This document shows, piece by piece, positions 36,265-48,090 of a stretch of DNA of 64,000 nucleotides. A program made the translations under genes and the position numbers. The stretch is taken from the NCBI GenBank assembly GCA_963728845.1, contig CAVSLS010000021.1:558001-622000 (forward strand). Reading direction: 5' to 3'. Position 1 is the stretch's first letter. Each line of letters opens with the position of its first letter. The stretch is from Bog-473 sp963728845. Its GTDB lineage: Bacteria > Actinomycetota > Acidimicrobiia > Acidimicrobiales > RAAP-2. A model generated the notes under the pieces. The model saw only the letters and a list, made by a program, of their open reading frames with translations. It did not search any database and was not told the origin of the DNA.

Positions 36265-37136
36265 TTCCCGGCCAGCACCACGGCGGGCCGGATCCGGTCG
36301 GTGTCGGTCGCCTCGTAGACGGCCAGCAGGGCCCCGGCCCCGTCGAGCAGGGCCCACGGCCCGTCGCCCGTCGCTCCGAGCGGCACCTTGTCGAGGGGGA
36401 GCCCGGTGCGGATCGACGCCGCGGCGTCGGGTGCCACCGTCACGGCGTCGAGGTCGCGCATCGCCTGGGCCGGCGTGAGGACCGCCTCGGGACCGATCCG
36501 GTCGAGGGTGCGCATCTCGGCCTGGCCGAACGAGCCGATGCGGGTGCGGCGCAGGTTGGCCACGTGGGCCCCCCCGCCGAGCGCCCGCCCCAGATCCTCA
36601 GCCAGCACCCGGACATAGGTTCCCGACGAGCACTCCACCTCGGCCCGGTACACGCCCTCGCGGTCGGGGTCGGGCTCGGTGTCGAAGCGGTAGACGGTCA
36701 CCGCCCGCACCGGGCGCTCCACCTCGACGCCCTGGCGAGCCAGCTCGTGCAGCCGGCGGCCGCCCACCTTCACGGCCGAGACCATGGGTGGCACCTGCTC
36801 GATCTCCCCCGTCAGCACTGCGGCAGCGGCCCGCACCATGTCCGGCGTCACGTGGGTCATGTCGTAGGTCCGCAGCACCTCGCCCGAGGAGTCGAGGGTC
36901 GACGTCGCGGTGCCGAGGACGATGTCGGTCGTGTACGTCTTGGGCAGGGGCGTCAGGAAGCGCATGAGCCGGGTGGCCCGGCCCAGCCCGACCAGTAGCA
37001 CGCCCGTGGCGTCCGGGTCGAGGGTCCCGGCGTGCCCGATACGGCGCTGCCCGAAGATGCGCCGGCACCGGCCGACGACGTCGTGGGACGTCCAGCCCGC
37101 CTCCTTGTCGACGACCACCAGCCCGTTGACGCTCAT
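36261..37136 (-). CDS. truB: tRNA pseudouridine-55 synthase
   Basis: TruB makes psi55 in the T-loop of tRNAs. In the 291 residues the catalytic Asp lies in RIGHAGTLDPDATGVLLVG (about residue 40). KTYTTDIVLGTATSTLDSSG and the RNA-binding SSGTYVRVLAEDLG follow, then a C-terminal PUA-like domain. The ATG overlaps the stop of the small repeat-containing frame upstream (ATGA) and the stop overlaps the ribF start. The frame is intact. Confidence 0.96.
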   Translation of the reverse strand: MSVNGLVVVDKEAGWTSHDVVGRCRRIFGQRRIGHAGTLDPDATGVLLVGLGRATRLMRFLTPLPKTYTTDIVLGTATSTLDSSGEVLRTYDMTHVTPDMVRAAAAVLTGEIEQVPPMVSAVKVGGRRLHELARQGVEVERPVRAVTVYRFDTEPDPDREGVYRAEVECSSGTYVRVLAEDLGRALGGGAHVANLRRTRIGSFGQAEMRTLDRIGPEAVLTPAQAMRDLDAVTVAPDAAASIRTGLPLDKVPLGATGDGPWALLDGAGALLAVYEATDTDRIRPAVVLAGK

Positions 37137-37435
37137 GGAGGGTCCACGCCGGCACCCCGGATCGCATCCGCGTCCGCCGGCGCACCAGTGACGGGTTTCC
37201 GGAATCTATAAACACAATTATTTACAGTTTCTGGAAACCCAGCCTCCGTCGGCGCATCAGTGAGGGGTTTCCGGGAACTATGAACATAATCATTTACAGT
37301 TTCCGGAGACAGCTCCAGGCGAAGGACAGGAAGCAGCTCCGGGTGGAGCACGACAGGCGGGGTACCAGGGGGCGCACACAGCGGGCGAGGGACGGCCACC
37401 GACGGGCGAGGAGCGGGTGCCCCAGCCCGTCTCAC
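37133..37435 (-). CDS. Possible small protein with two 24-residue repeats between rbfA and truB
   Basis: I do not recognise this 100-codon frame and cannot show that it is translated. It starts with GTG inside the rbfA stop and stops inside the truB ATG, the same coupled junctions as its neighbours, which is the main reason to list it. The N-terminal half is Pro/Arg-rich. The C-terminal half is two copies of a 24-residue unit: SPETVNDYVHSSRKPLTDAP and FPETVNNCVYRFRKPVTGAP. The DNA encoding these is an AT-rich inverted-repeat element unlike the surrounding genes. In many actinobacteria a DHH phosphoesterase (nrnA) lies between rbfA and truB; it is absent here. Confidence 0.35.
   Translation of the reverse strand: MRRAGAPAPRPSVAVPRPLCAPPGTPPVVLHPELLPVLRLELSPETVNDYVHSSRKPLTDAPTEAGFPETVNNCVYRFRKPVTGAPADADAIRGAGVDPP
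37170..37312. repeat. Tandem pair of about 71-bp AT-cored dyad elements
   Basis: Two diverged copies lie head to tail (about 37170-37240 and 37242-37312). Each has an outer arm GGTTTCCGG, an AT-rich core CTATAAACACAATTATTTAC (copy 1) or CTATGAACATAATCATTTAC (copy 2), and a return arm AGTTTCTGGAAACC or AGTTTCCGGAGAC. The arms of copy 1 pair as GGTTTCC/GGAAACC. A third copy of the core is at 63079-63118. Function unknown. Confidence 0.85.
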
Positions 37436-37797
37436 TGCTCGTCGACCGGGGACTCCCCCTCGTGCAACCCGCGCAGGAGCTCTTCGACCCGGGAGCCGGC
37501 CACGATGGCCGGGTCGGCCCGGAAGGTCAGCCGCGGCGTGCGTTTCATCGTCATCTGCGCGCCCACGATCCGCTGCAGGTGGACCCGGCGCTCCTCGAGC
37601 ACGACGGACGTCTCGTCGTCGAGCGACGCGAGGTACACCACGGCGGTCCGCATGTCCGGGGCGGTGTCCACCGAGGTCACGGTCACCATCGGCAGCTCGT
37701 CGGCGTCGACCAGCCGCTCGAGCTCCTCGGCCACCACCTGCCGCAACACCTGGTTGACCCGCAAGGCACGCGGGTATGTCGCCGTCCGCCGTCTCAC
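37432..37797 (-). CDS. rbfA: Ribosome-binding factor A
   Basis: RbfA is a KH-type factor for maturation of the 16S 5' end and cold adaptation. It has 121 residues and shows RALRVNQVLRQVVAEELERL (helix 1), VTVTSVDTAPDMRTAVVYLA (core strands) and RTPRLTFRADPAIV near the end, at the usual length. It lies 37 bp after infB in the conserved nusA-ylxR-infB-rbfA order and overlaps the next small frame by 4 bp. Confidence 0.95.
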   Translation of the reverse strand: MRRRTATYPRALRVNQVLRQVVAEELERLVDADELPMVTVTSVDTAPDMRTAVVYLASLDDETSVVLEERRVHLQRIVGAQMTMKRTPRLTFRADPAIVAGSRVEELLRGLHEGESPVDEQ

Positions 37798-37834
37798 AGC
37801 GTCAGCTCCTCAGCTCGTCCAGTTCGAGAGCTTC

Positions 37835-40700
<2,866 letters not shown>

Positions 40701-40752
40701 GTGGTTCTCTTTGTCCTTGGTTCCTCTCGGGGCCCGGCGTCAGCCCAGCTCC

Positions 40753-41030
40753 CTATCCTCGCACATCAGGCTCGCGGCGCCCCCACGCCTCACCCAGCTG
40801 TGCACGCAACTGCTGCAGGTCGGCGGCCCCGACGGGGGCGGCGAACGCCCGCTCGAAGCCGTGCCTGCGAACCGCATCGTCCAGGCAGCCCGGCGATCCC
40901 GGGCACAGCCACGCCCCCCGCCCTGCCCCCTGGCGGTCCACCGACAGCGCCCCGCCCGGCAACCGGACGATCCGGATCAGCTGGTCGGCTGGCAGGGCTC
41001 TCCGGCAGCCGACACAGGTCCGTGTCGGCG

Positions 41031-41034
<4 letters not shown>
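40753..41034 (-). CDS. ylxR: YlxR family protein (DUF448), apparent AUA start
   Basis: YlxR is a small basic protein between nusA and infB, proposed to modulate RNase P or RNA metabolism. In the nusA-stop overlapping frame the sequence reads TPTRTCVGCRRALPADQLIR, then IVRLPGGALSVDRQGAGRGA, then WLCPGSPGCLDDAVRRHGFE, with both conserved Cys pairs. No ATG, GTG or TTG precedes CVGC; the codon that overlaps the nusA stop is ATA (41034). A miscalled ATG would also change the nusA stop from TAA to TGA, both being consistent. The next standard start (TTG 40962) would lose the first Cys pair. As placed it has 93 residues. Confidence 0.82.
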
Positions 41035-42324
<1,290 letters not shown>

Positions 42325-42328
<4 letters not shown>

Positions 42329-42822
42329 GGCCGCTTCACCCTCTCACGTTTCGATCTTTGTGACTCCGGCCCCCACTCGAACACTGTCCGCGCCCGCTCA
42401 ATCTGGTCGTACCCGATGCGCAGCTCACCGCCTGGCACCTCGGGCCCGGCCAGGGTGCACCCCGTGTCGTCGGCGGCGGCGAGCCTCCCCGTGACGCGGC
42501 GGACGCCGGACGTCCCCGCGTCGACCCGCACGGTGACCGTCTCCCCCACCGCCCGGGCGAAGTGCGCCGGGGTACGCAGCCGGCGCTCGAGCCCCGGGCT
42601 CGAGACCGACAGCGTGTAGCGCCCCGGCATGGGGTCGAGCTCGTCGAGCGCGGCGGACACGTCCCGGGTGGCCTCACCCAGCTCATCGAGGCCGACGCCT
42701 CCCTCCCGGTCGACGAAGACGGTGAGCTGGGCCCCGTGCACCTCGACATCGACCAGGTCCAGGCCCCTGGCCTCGAGGAGCGGTGACAGCGCGCTCGCCA
42801 GGTCTGTCGTGTCCCTGCTCAT
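42325..42822 (-). CDS. rimP: Ribosome maturation factor RimP
   Basis: RimP assists 30S assembly. From ATG 42822 (RBS GAGGAGGTGACGGCG) the protein has 165 residues, with LSPLLEARGLDLVDVEVHGA, VFVDREGGVGLDELGEATRD and LDPMPGRYTLSVSSPGLERR, the last being the family signature. A C-terminal Sm-like fold follows. The stop overlaps the nusA ATG (ATGA). An upstream in-frame start would extend into the leader hairpin and is rejected. Confidence 0.95.
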
Positions 42823-42866
42823 CGCCGTCACCTCCTCTCGTCGTCTCTCCGTGCCCCCGCAAAGTG

Positions 42867-42890
42867 AAAGCGTGGGCCGCAGCCCACGCT
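42867..42890 (-). terminator. Perfect hairpin in the rimP-nusA operon leader
   Basis: AAGCGTGGGC, loop CGCA (plus-strand reading), GCCCACGCTT forms a 10-bp perfect stem. In the direction of transcription (minus strand) it is followed by TTCACTTTG, a weak U-rich run. It lies between proS (stop 42946) and the rimP start, in an AT-rich gap (42891-42945). It could end proS transcripts or act as an attenuator of the rimP-nusA operon, where leader regulation is known in other bacteria. Confidence 0.7.
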
Positions 42891-42945
42891 TCAACGAGGT
42901 ACTGATCTAAAAATGGACAGCTGCTGAATTATAGCAATTCCTGCG

Positions 42946-44358
42946 TTAATACGACCGGCCGACGACGGCGACGAGGTCGTTCTCGGGGTCGCCCGGCTCG
43001 GCCAACGACCCGTCCGGCCGCTGCAGGCAGCGCACGCTGAGCGCGTGCTGGGCCAGGCGGTCCTCGCCGTCTCGCCCGAGGGCGCCCAGGCGGACCCGGG
43101 CGAAGCCCACCTTTCCGGCCTCGACGGCGTCCTCGAGAGAGGCAGCGTCCGCGGTCCGAGCCTCCCGGGCGGCCGCTGCCTCGGCCAGGAGCTCGGCCCC
43201 GGCGGTCGCCAGCGCGGTCCCGACGGTGCCGGCGACGCCGCCCAGCGTCACGTCCTGCTTCTCCCGCCGGTGGCGGACGACCACGGTGACGTTGCCCTCC
43301 GCCAGGTCGCGCGGGCCCACCTCGACCCGGACCGGCACGCCCTTCAGCTCCCAACCCACGCTGCGACGGCCGAAGCTCGTGTCGGTGCGGTCGTCGAGGC
43401 GGACCCGGTGCCCGGCCGCGCGCAGCTCCGCCACCAAGGTGGCGGCCGCCGCACGGGCCTCAGGGGCGTCCTTGACGACGAGCACCACGACCTGCACCGG
43501 CGCCAGCGCGGGCGGGAGCCGCAGGCCGAAGTCGTCGCCGTGGCCCATGACGAGCGCACCGACCAACCGGGTGGACACGCCCCACGAGGTCTGCCACACG
43601 TACTCGAGCGAGCCGGACGTGTTGGTGTAGGTGATGTCGAAGGGCTTCGAGAAGTTCTGTCCCAACTCGTGGCTCGTGCCCATCTGCAGCGCCTTGCCGT
43701 CTCCCATCATCCCCTCGCAGGTCCACGTCCGGTTCGCGCCGGCGAACCGCTCGCGCTCCGTCTTGTGCCCGGTGAGCACCGGGATGTGCAGGACGTCGAC
43801 CATGGTCGAACGGTAGACCTCGTTCAAGATGCGCAGTGCGTACGCGCGCGCGTCGTCCTCGGTGGCGTGCGCCGTGTGGCCCTCCTGCCAGAGGAACTCG
43901 CTGGTGCGCAGGAACAGCCGTGGGCGCAGCTCCCATCGCACCACGTTGGCCCACTGGTTCACGAGCAGCGGCAGGTCGCGGTGGCTCTGCACCCATTTGG
44001 AGAAGAAGTGGTTGATCACCGTTTCGCTGGTGGGGCGGACGACGAGTGGCTCCTCGAGCTCCTTCCCGCCGGCGTAGGTGACCACCGCCAGCTCGGGAGC
44101 GAAGCCCTCGACGTGCTCGGCCTCGAGCTTCAGGAACGCTTCGGGGATGAAGAGCGGGAAATAGGCGTTCTCCGCCCCCGCGTCCTTAATGCGGCGGTCC
44201 AGCTCCGCCTGCATCAGCTCCCAGATCCCGTACCCCCAGGGGCGGATGACCATGGTGCCGCGGGCGGGACCGTTGTCGGCCATCTCGGCGCCGGCGATCA
44301 CCTCTTGGTACCAGCGTGGGAAGTCCTCCTCCCGCGTCACGACGGCGCCCTTGGTCAT
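42946..44358 (-). CDS. proS: Prolyl-tRNA synthetase, archaeal/eukaryotic type
   Basis: This class II synthetase charges tRNA-Pro. At 470 residues it begins VTREEDFPRWYQEVIAGAEM and contains motif 2/3 regions VVRPTSETVINHFFSKWVQS and GMMGDGKALQMGTSHELGQN. It has no editing INS domain between motifs 2 and 3. The C-terminus ends VVGRSY, the conserved tail of the archaeal/eukaryotic-like ProS3 class and unlike the bacterial ProRS found in mycobacteria. It lies in the rimP-nusA neighbourhood, downstream of ispG on the same strand. The frame is intact. Confidence 0.95.
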   Translation of the reverse strand: MTKGAVVTREEDFPRWYQEVIAGAEMADNGPARGTMVIRPWGYGIWELMQAELDRRIKDAGAENAYFPLFIPEAFLKLEAEHVEGFAPELAVVTYAGGKELEEPLVVRPTSETVINHFFSKWVQSHRDLPLLVNQWANVVRWELRPRLFLRTSEFLWQEGHTAHATEDDARAYALRILNEVYRSTMVDVLHIPVLTGHKTERERFAGANRTWTCEGMMGDGKALQMGTSHELGQNFSKPFDITYTNTSGSLEYVWQTSWGVSTRLVGALVMGHGDDFGLRLPPALAPVQVVVLVVKDAPEARAAAATLVAELRAAGHRVRLDDRTDTSFGRRSVGWELKGVPVRVEVGPRDLAEGNVTVVVRHRREKQDVTLGGVAGTVGTALATAGAELLAEAAAAREARTADAASLEDAVEAGKVGFARVRLGALGRDGEDRLAQHALSVRCLQRPDGSLAEPGDPENDLVAVVGRSY

Positions 44359-44369
44359 ACGTGCGCAGG

Positions 44370-45599
44370 CTACTGGTCGGCGTGGCGCCTGATGATCTCG
44401 ATCTTCTCCGAAGTGTGGTTGGGATCCGCTCCCGTCGTCTCGAGCAGCGCGCGGCGGTCCGCTTCGGCCTCAGCCTCGGCGCTCGAGTCCGCGGCGGCGA
44501 TGCGCGCCTCGATGCCCTCGGCCACGAGACGCTCGGCCTCATCGACGAGGGCCTGCACCATGTCCGCTTCGGGTACGACACGGATGATCTTCCCCCGGAT
44601 GAACAGGTGGCCCTTCTGCTTGCCGGCCGCGATGCCGAGGTCGGCCTCGCGCGCCTCGCCGGGGCCGTTGACCACGCATCCCATCACCGCGACCTGAATG
44701 GGCAGGTTCAGCTTCTCGAGCGCATCCTGAGCCTCGTTGGCCACGGCGATCACGTCGACCTGGGCCCGGCCGCACGACGGGCAGGCGATGAGGTCGAGCC
44801 CCTTGCGCTCGCGCAGCCCGAGCGACTCGAGCAGTTGGCGGCCGGCGCGGGCCTCCTCGACCGGATCGGCCGTGAGCGAGAAGCGGATGGTGTCGCCGAT
44901 TCCCTCGGCCAGCAGGGTCCCGATGCCGGCGGTGCCCTTCACCAGCCCGGCGGGAGGCGGTCCGGCTTCGGTCACGCCGAGATGGAGGGGGTGGTCGAAC
45001 GCCTCGGCGGCCAACCGGTATGCCGCGATCATCAGGGCGACCGACGAGGCCTTGACAGAGATCTTGACGTCGCTGAAGCCGACCTCCTCGAAGAGGGCCA
45101 GCTCGTTGCGGGCGGACTCCACCAGCGCCTCGGGGGTGGCCCCGCCGTACTTCTTGTAGAGGTCGGGGTGCAGCGACCCCGCGTTGACGCCGATGCGGAT
45201 CGGCACGCCGCGGTCGCGGGCCTCGGCCGCCACCTGCTTGATCTCGGCCTCCTTGCGCAGGTTGCCGGGGTTCAGGCGCAGCCCCTGCACGCCGGCCTCG
45301 AGCGCAGCCAGTGCCATCTCGTGGTGGAAGTGGATGTCGGCCACGATCGGCACCGGGGAGCGCGGCACGATGTGGGCCAGGCCCTCGGCGGCTGCCTCCT
45401 CGTTGCAGGTGCAGCGCACGATGTCCGCGCCCGCCGACGCCAGCGCGTAGATCTGGGCCAGGGTGCCGTCGACGTCCGCCGTCTTGGTCGTCGTCATCGA
45501 CTGCACGCTGATCGGGGCACCGTCGCCGATGGGCACACCACCCAGCGTGATGCGGCGGGTCGGGCGGCGGGGCGACAGCAGGGAGGAGGACAGCTCCAC
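44370..45599 (-). CDS. ispG: 4-hydroxy-3-methylbut-2-enyl diphosphate synthase
   Basis: IspG (GcpE) is a 4Fe-4S enzyme of the MEP isoprenoid pathway. The TIM-barrel part has ISVQSMTTTKTADVDGTLAQ, VPIVADIHFHHEMALAA and RLNPGNLRKEAEI. The C-terminal cluster ligands are in LIACPSCGRAQVDV, and VAVMGCVVNGPGEAREADLG gives the third Cys and the final Glu. It has 409 residues. It follows the site-2 protease by 4 bp, and with dxr gives two steps of the same pathway in one transcription unit, the conserved dxr-rseP-ispG order. Confidence 0.97.
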   Translation of the reverse strand: MELSSSLLSPRRPTRRITLGGVPIGDGAPISVQSMTTTKTADVDGTLAQIYALASAGADIVRCTCNEEAAAEGLAHIVPRSPVPIVADIHFHHEMALAALEAGVQGLRLNPGNLRKEAEIKQVAAEARDRGVPIRIGVNAGSLHPDLYKKYGGATPEALVESARNELALFEEVGFSDVKISVKASSVALMIAAYRLAAEAFDHPLHLGVTEAGPPPAGLVKGTAGIGTLLAEGIGDTIRFSLTADPVEEARAGRQLLESLGLRERKGLDLIACPSCGRAQVDVIAVANEAQDALEKLNLPIQVAVMGCVVNGPGEAREADLGIAAGKQKGHLFIRGKIIRVVPEADMVQALVDEAERLVAEGIEARIAAADSSAEAEAEADRRALLETTGADPNHTSEKIEIIRRHADQ

Positions 45600-45603
45600 G
45601 GCG

Positions 45604-46905
45604 TCAGTGCGGGATCTGGAGCGGGTGGGTGATGTCGAGATAGATGCCGGCGAACACGAACAGGGCCAGGAAGGCGATGAAGACGGCGGCCACCGGGAAC
45701 AATTTGGTGATGTCGGCCCGGTAGTAGGGCTGGCCCTTCTTCGTGCGGACCCACTCGTAGGCGGCGATGGCGACGTGCCCGCCGTCGAGGGGGATCATCG
45801 GCAGCATGTTCAGGATCCCGAAGACGATGTTGATGGCGATGAGCAACATCAGGACCGAGGCGAGGCCCGCCTGTTCGGATTGCGCGCCCAGGTTGGCGAT
45901 GCCGACGATGGAGACGGGCCTGGGCGCCGATCCCGGGTTGTTGACGGCGGATTGGGCTGCCTTGGGATTGGTCACCTGGTGCAGGACCGACGTCAGCCCG
46001 TTCGGCGAGAAGGTCTGCGCGATGCCCGAGACCTCCTGGTCGGTCACCTGCCACATGGTGGTGAAGGAACTTCCCACGGCCGACAACAACGCGACCGGTG
46101 CGGTGGCCTGCTTGATCTCGACGCCGAGATAGCCCCGGTTCCCGAGCGTCTGCCCCCCGACCGTGATGCCCTTCCCGTCGGCGGGCGTCGCCGTCAGGTG
46201 GATGAGCCGCCCCCCGCGCTCCACCCCGAGGACGAGCGGCTTGCCGATGGAGCGCTTCACGATGTCGGTCATCGCGGTCGGGCTGGCAAATGCCTTGCCG
46301 TCGATGGAGACGACGGTGTCCCCGGGCTTCAGCCCCGCCAGCGCCGCGGGCGTCTGCGTGCCCGGCCAGTGCTCGATTGAGGCGATGGTGTAGCTGTTCG
46401 TCGCCTTCCCGAAGCTGAGGACCAGGATCAGCGCCAGGACGAAGGCGATGAGGAAGTGCATGGCCGAGCCCGCCGAGGCCACGATGATGCGCTGGTGGAA
46501 CGGCTGCTGGCGGTAGGCCCGGGGTTCGTCCGAGGGCGCCACGTCCTCGGTGGAGGTGAAACCTGTGATGCGCACGTAGCCGCCCGCGGGGATCGCCTTG
46601 ACGCCGTACTCGGTTTCGCCCCGCCGCACCGACCACAGCCGGGGCCCGAAGCCGACGAAGTACTCGGTCACCTTCATCCCGGCCCGCTTGGCCGTCACGA
46701 AGTGGCCCAACTCGTGCAGCATCACGATGGCGACGAGGATGACGATGAAGAGCAGCAGGTAGCCCCAGCCCAGGGCGATGAATGCGACGGAGATCAGGGC
46801 CACGGCGGCCAGGAGCTGGACGACCCGGACCGGGCTGCCGCCCGGCACGGGTTCGGCTCCGAGGGGCGGTTCTGCCGCCCGTGCCTCCTGGTCGGTGAGG
46901 GTCAT
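45604..46905 (-). CDS. rseP: Site-2 intramembrane zinc metalloprotease (RseP/Rip1-type)
   Basis: This M50 protease cuts anti-sigma factors within the membrane. The HExxH motif is H64-E-L-G-H68 in VMLHELGHFVTAKRAG, on the first membrane helix. FGFGPRLW-type VGFGPRLWSVRRGETEYG follows, a PDZ domain lies at about residues 180-270 (AALAGLKPGDTVVSIDGKAF), and the third zinc ligand is in FGILNMLPMIPLDGGH. The 433 residues carry four predicted membrane helices. It may process the RskA-type factor at 4.4-5.2 kb, by analogy with mycobacteria. It lies between dxr and ispG. Confidence 0.95.
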   Translation of the reverse strand: MTLTDQEARAAEPPLGAEPVPGGSPVRVVQLLAAVALISVAFIALGWGYLLLFIVILVAIVMLHELGHFVTAKRAGMKVTEYFVGFGPRLWSVRRGETEYGVKAIPAGGYVRITGFTSTEDVAPSDEPRAYRQQPFHQRIIVASAGSAMHFLIAFVLALILVLSFGKATNSYTIASIEHWPGTQTPAALAGLKPGDTVVSIDGKAFASPTAMTDIVKRSIGKPLVLGVERGGRLIHLTATPADGKGITVGGQTLGNRGYLGVEIKQATAPVALLSAVGSSFTTMWQVTDQEVSGIAQTFSPNGLTSVLHQVTNPKAAQSAVNNPGSAPRPVSIVGIANLGAQSEQAGLASVLMLLIAINIVFGILNMLPMIPLDGGHVAIAAYEWVRTKKGQPYYRADITKLFPVAAVFIAFLALFVFAGIYLDITHPLQIPH

Positions 46906-46918
46906 CGCTCCCTCAACG

Positions 46919-48086
46919 CTACCGTCCGCCCCTGGCGGACGAACGGCGGGCGACGATGTCCCGCGCCCGCGCCCGCGCGTCCTCGTCGGCCGCCAACACC
47001 CCCTCTACCTGGTCGACGTGGTCGTCGACCCACGCCTCGAGCGTCTCGGCCACGACGTCTGCGATCCCGCTCCACACGAGCGCGCCGTCGAGGAACGCCT
47101 CCACCGCCACCTCGTTGGCCGCGCTGAGCCAGGCCGGCGCCGAGCCTCCGTGACGTCCGGCCGCGTAGGCCAGGTCGACGCACCGGAAGGTCGACCGGTC
47201 CGGCGGTTCGAAGGTGAGACTCTGCGGGTCGCGACCAGTCGAGCGCACCGAAGGGGGCGGCGGCGCGGTCGGGCCAGCCGAGGGCATAGCCGATGGGGAG
47301 CCGCATGTCGGGTTCGGACAGTTGCGCCAGCGTCGACCCGTCCCGCAACTCCACCATGGAGTGCACGATCGACTGCGGGTGCACCACGATGCCGATCCGG
47401 TCGTAGTCGACGCCGAAGAGCTCGTGCGCCTCAATGACCTCCAGGCCCTTGTTCATCAGGGTCGACGAGTCGATGGTGATCTTCGGACCCATCGACCACG
47501 TCGGATGCGCCAGCGCATCGGCCACGGTGACCGAGCCCAGCCGCTCTGCGGGCCAGCCCCGGAAAGGCCCTCCCGAAGCCGTGAGGAGCAACCGGGCCAC
47601 GTCGGTCGCCTGCACCGCCGCCAGGCACTGGTGGAGCGCGCAGTGCTCCGAGTCCACCGGGACGATCTCTGCTCCCGGCGTGCGGCGAGCCTTCTGCACC
47701 ACCGGTGCCCCGGCGATGAGCGACTCCTTGTTGGCCAGGGCGAGGCGTTTGCCCGCCTCGAGCGCCGCCATGGTCACCGGCAGACCGGCGAAGCCGACCA
47801 CGGCGTTCAGCACGACGTCGGCGCTGCGGGCAGCCTCGGCCATCGCGTCCGCCCCCACGCCGACCTCGGTGCCCGCGGGTACGCCGGAACGGACCTCGTC
47901 GTAGAGGTCCGCGTCACCGATCACGACGACGTCGGGTCTGAACTCGGTGGCTTGGGCCACCAGCACGGCGGACGAGCGGTGCGCCGCCAGCGCGTGGACC
48001 CGGAAGCGCTCGGGCTCGCGGCGGATGACGTCGAGCGCCTGGGTGCCGACAGAGCCGGTGGAACCCATCAGGCTGACGGTGCGCAT
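46919..48086 (-). CDS. dxr: 1-deoxy-D-xylulose 5-phosphate reductoisomerase, frame break near 47222
   Basis: Dxr makes MEP from DXP, the first committed isoprenoid step. The NADPH motif VSLMGSTGSVGTQALDVIRR, LANKESLIAGAPVV, VPVDSEHCALHQCL, LLTASGGPFRGW and HPTWSMGPKITIDSSTLMNK are in the first frame. The C-terminal helices (FRCVDLAYAAGRHGGSAPAW, LSAANEVAVEAFLDG) are in the next. One extra base near 47222 separates LDWS from DPQSLTFEPPD. The span is 3n+1 and gives about 388 residues, the family length. The stop lies 13 bp before the rseP start. Confidence 0.95.
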
Positions 48087-48090
48087 CAGG

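Noticed and set aside
37170..37312. The dyad elements as the chromosomal dif site for XerC/D.
   Set aside because: The core does not match the actinobacterial dif pattern (a central ATAAT...ATTAT block between the arms), and there are at least three copies, while dif is single.
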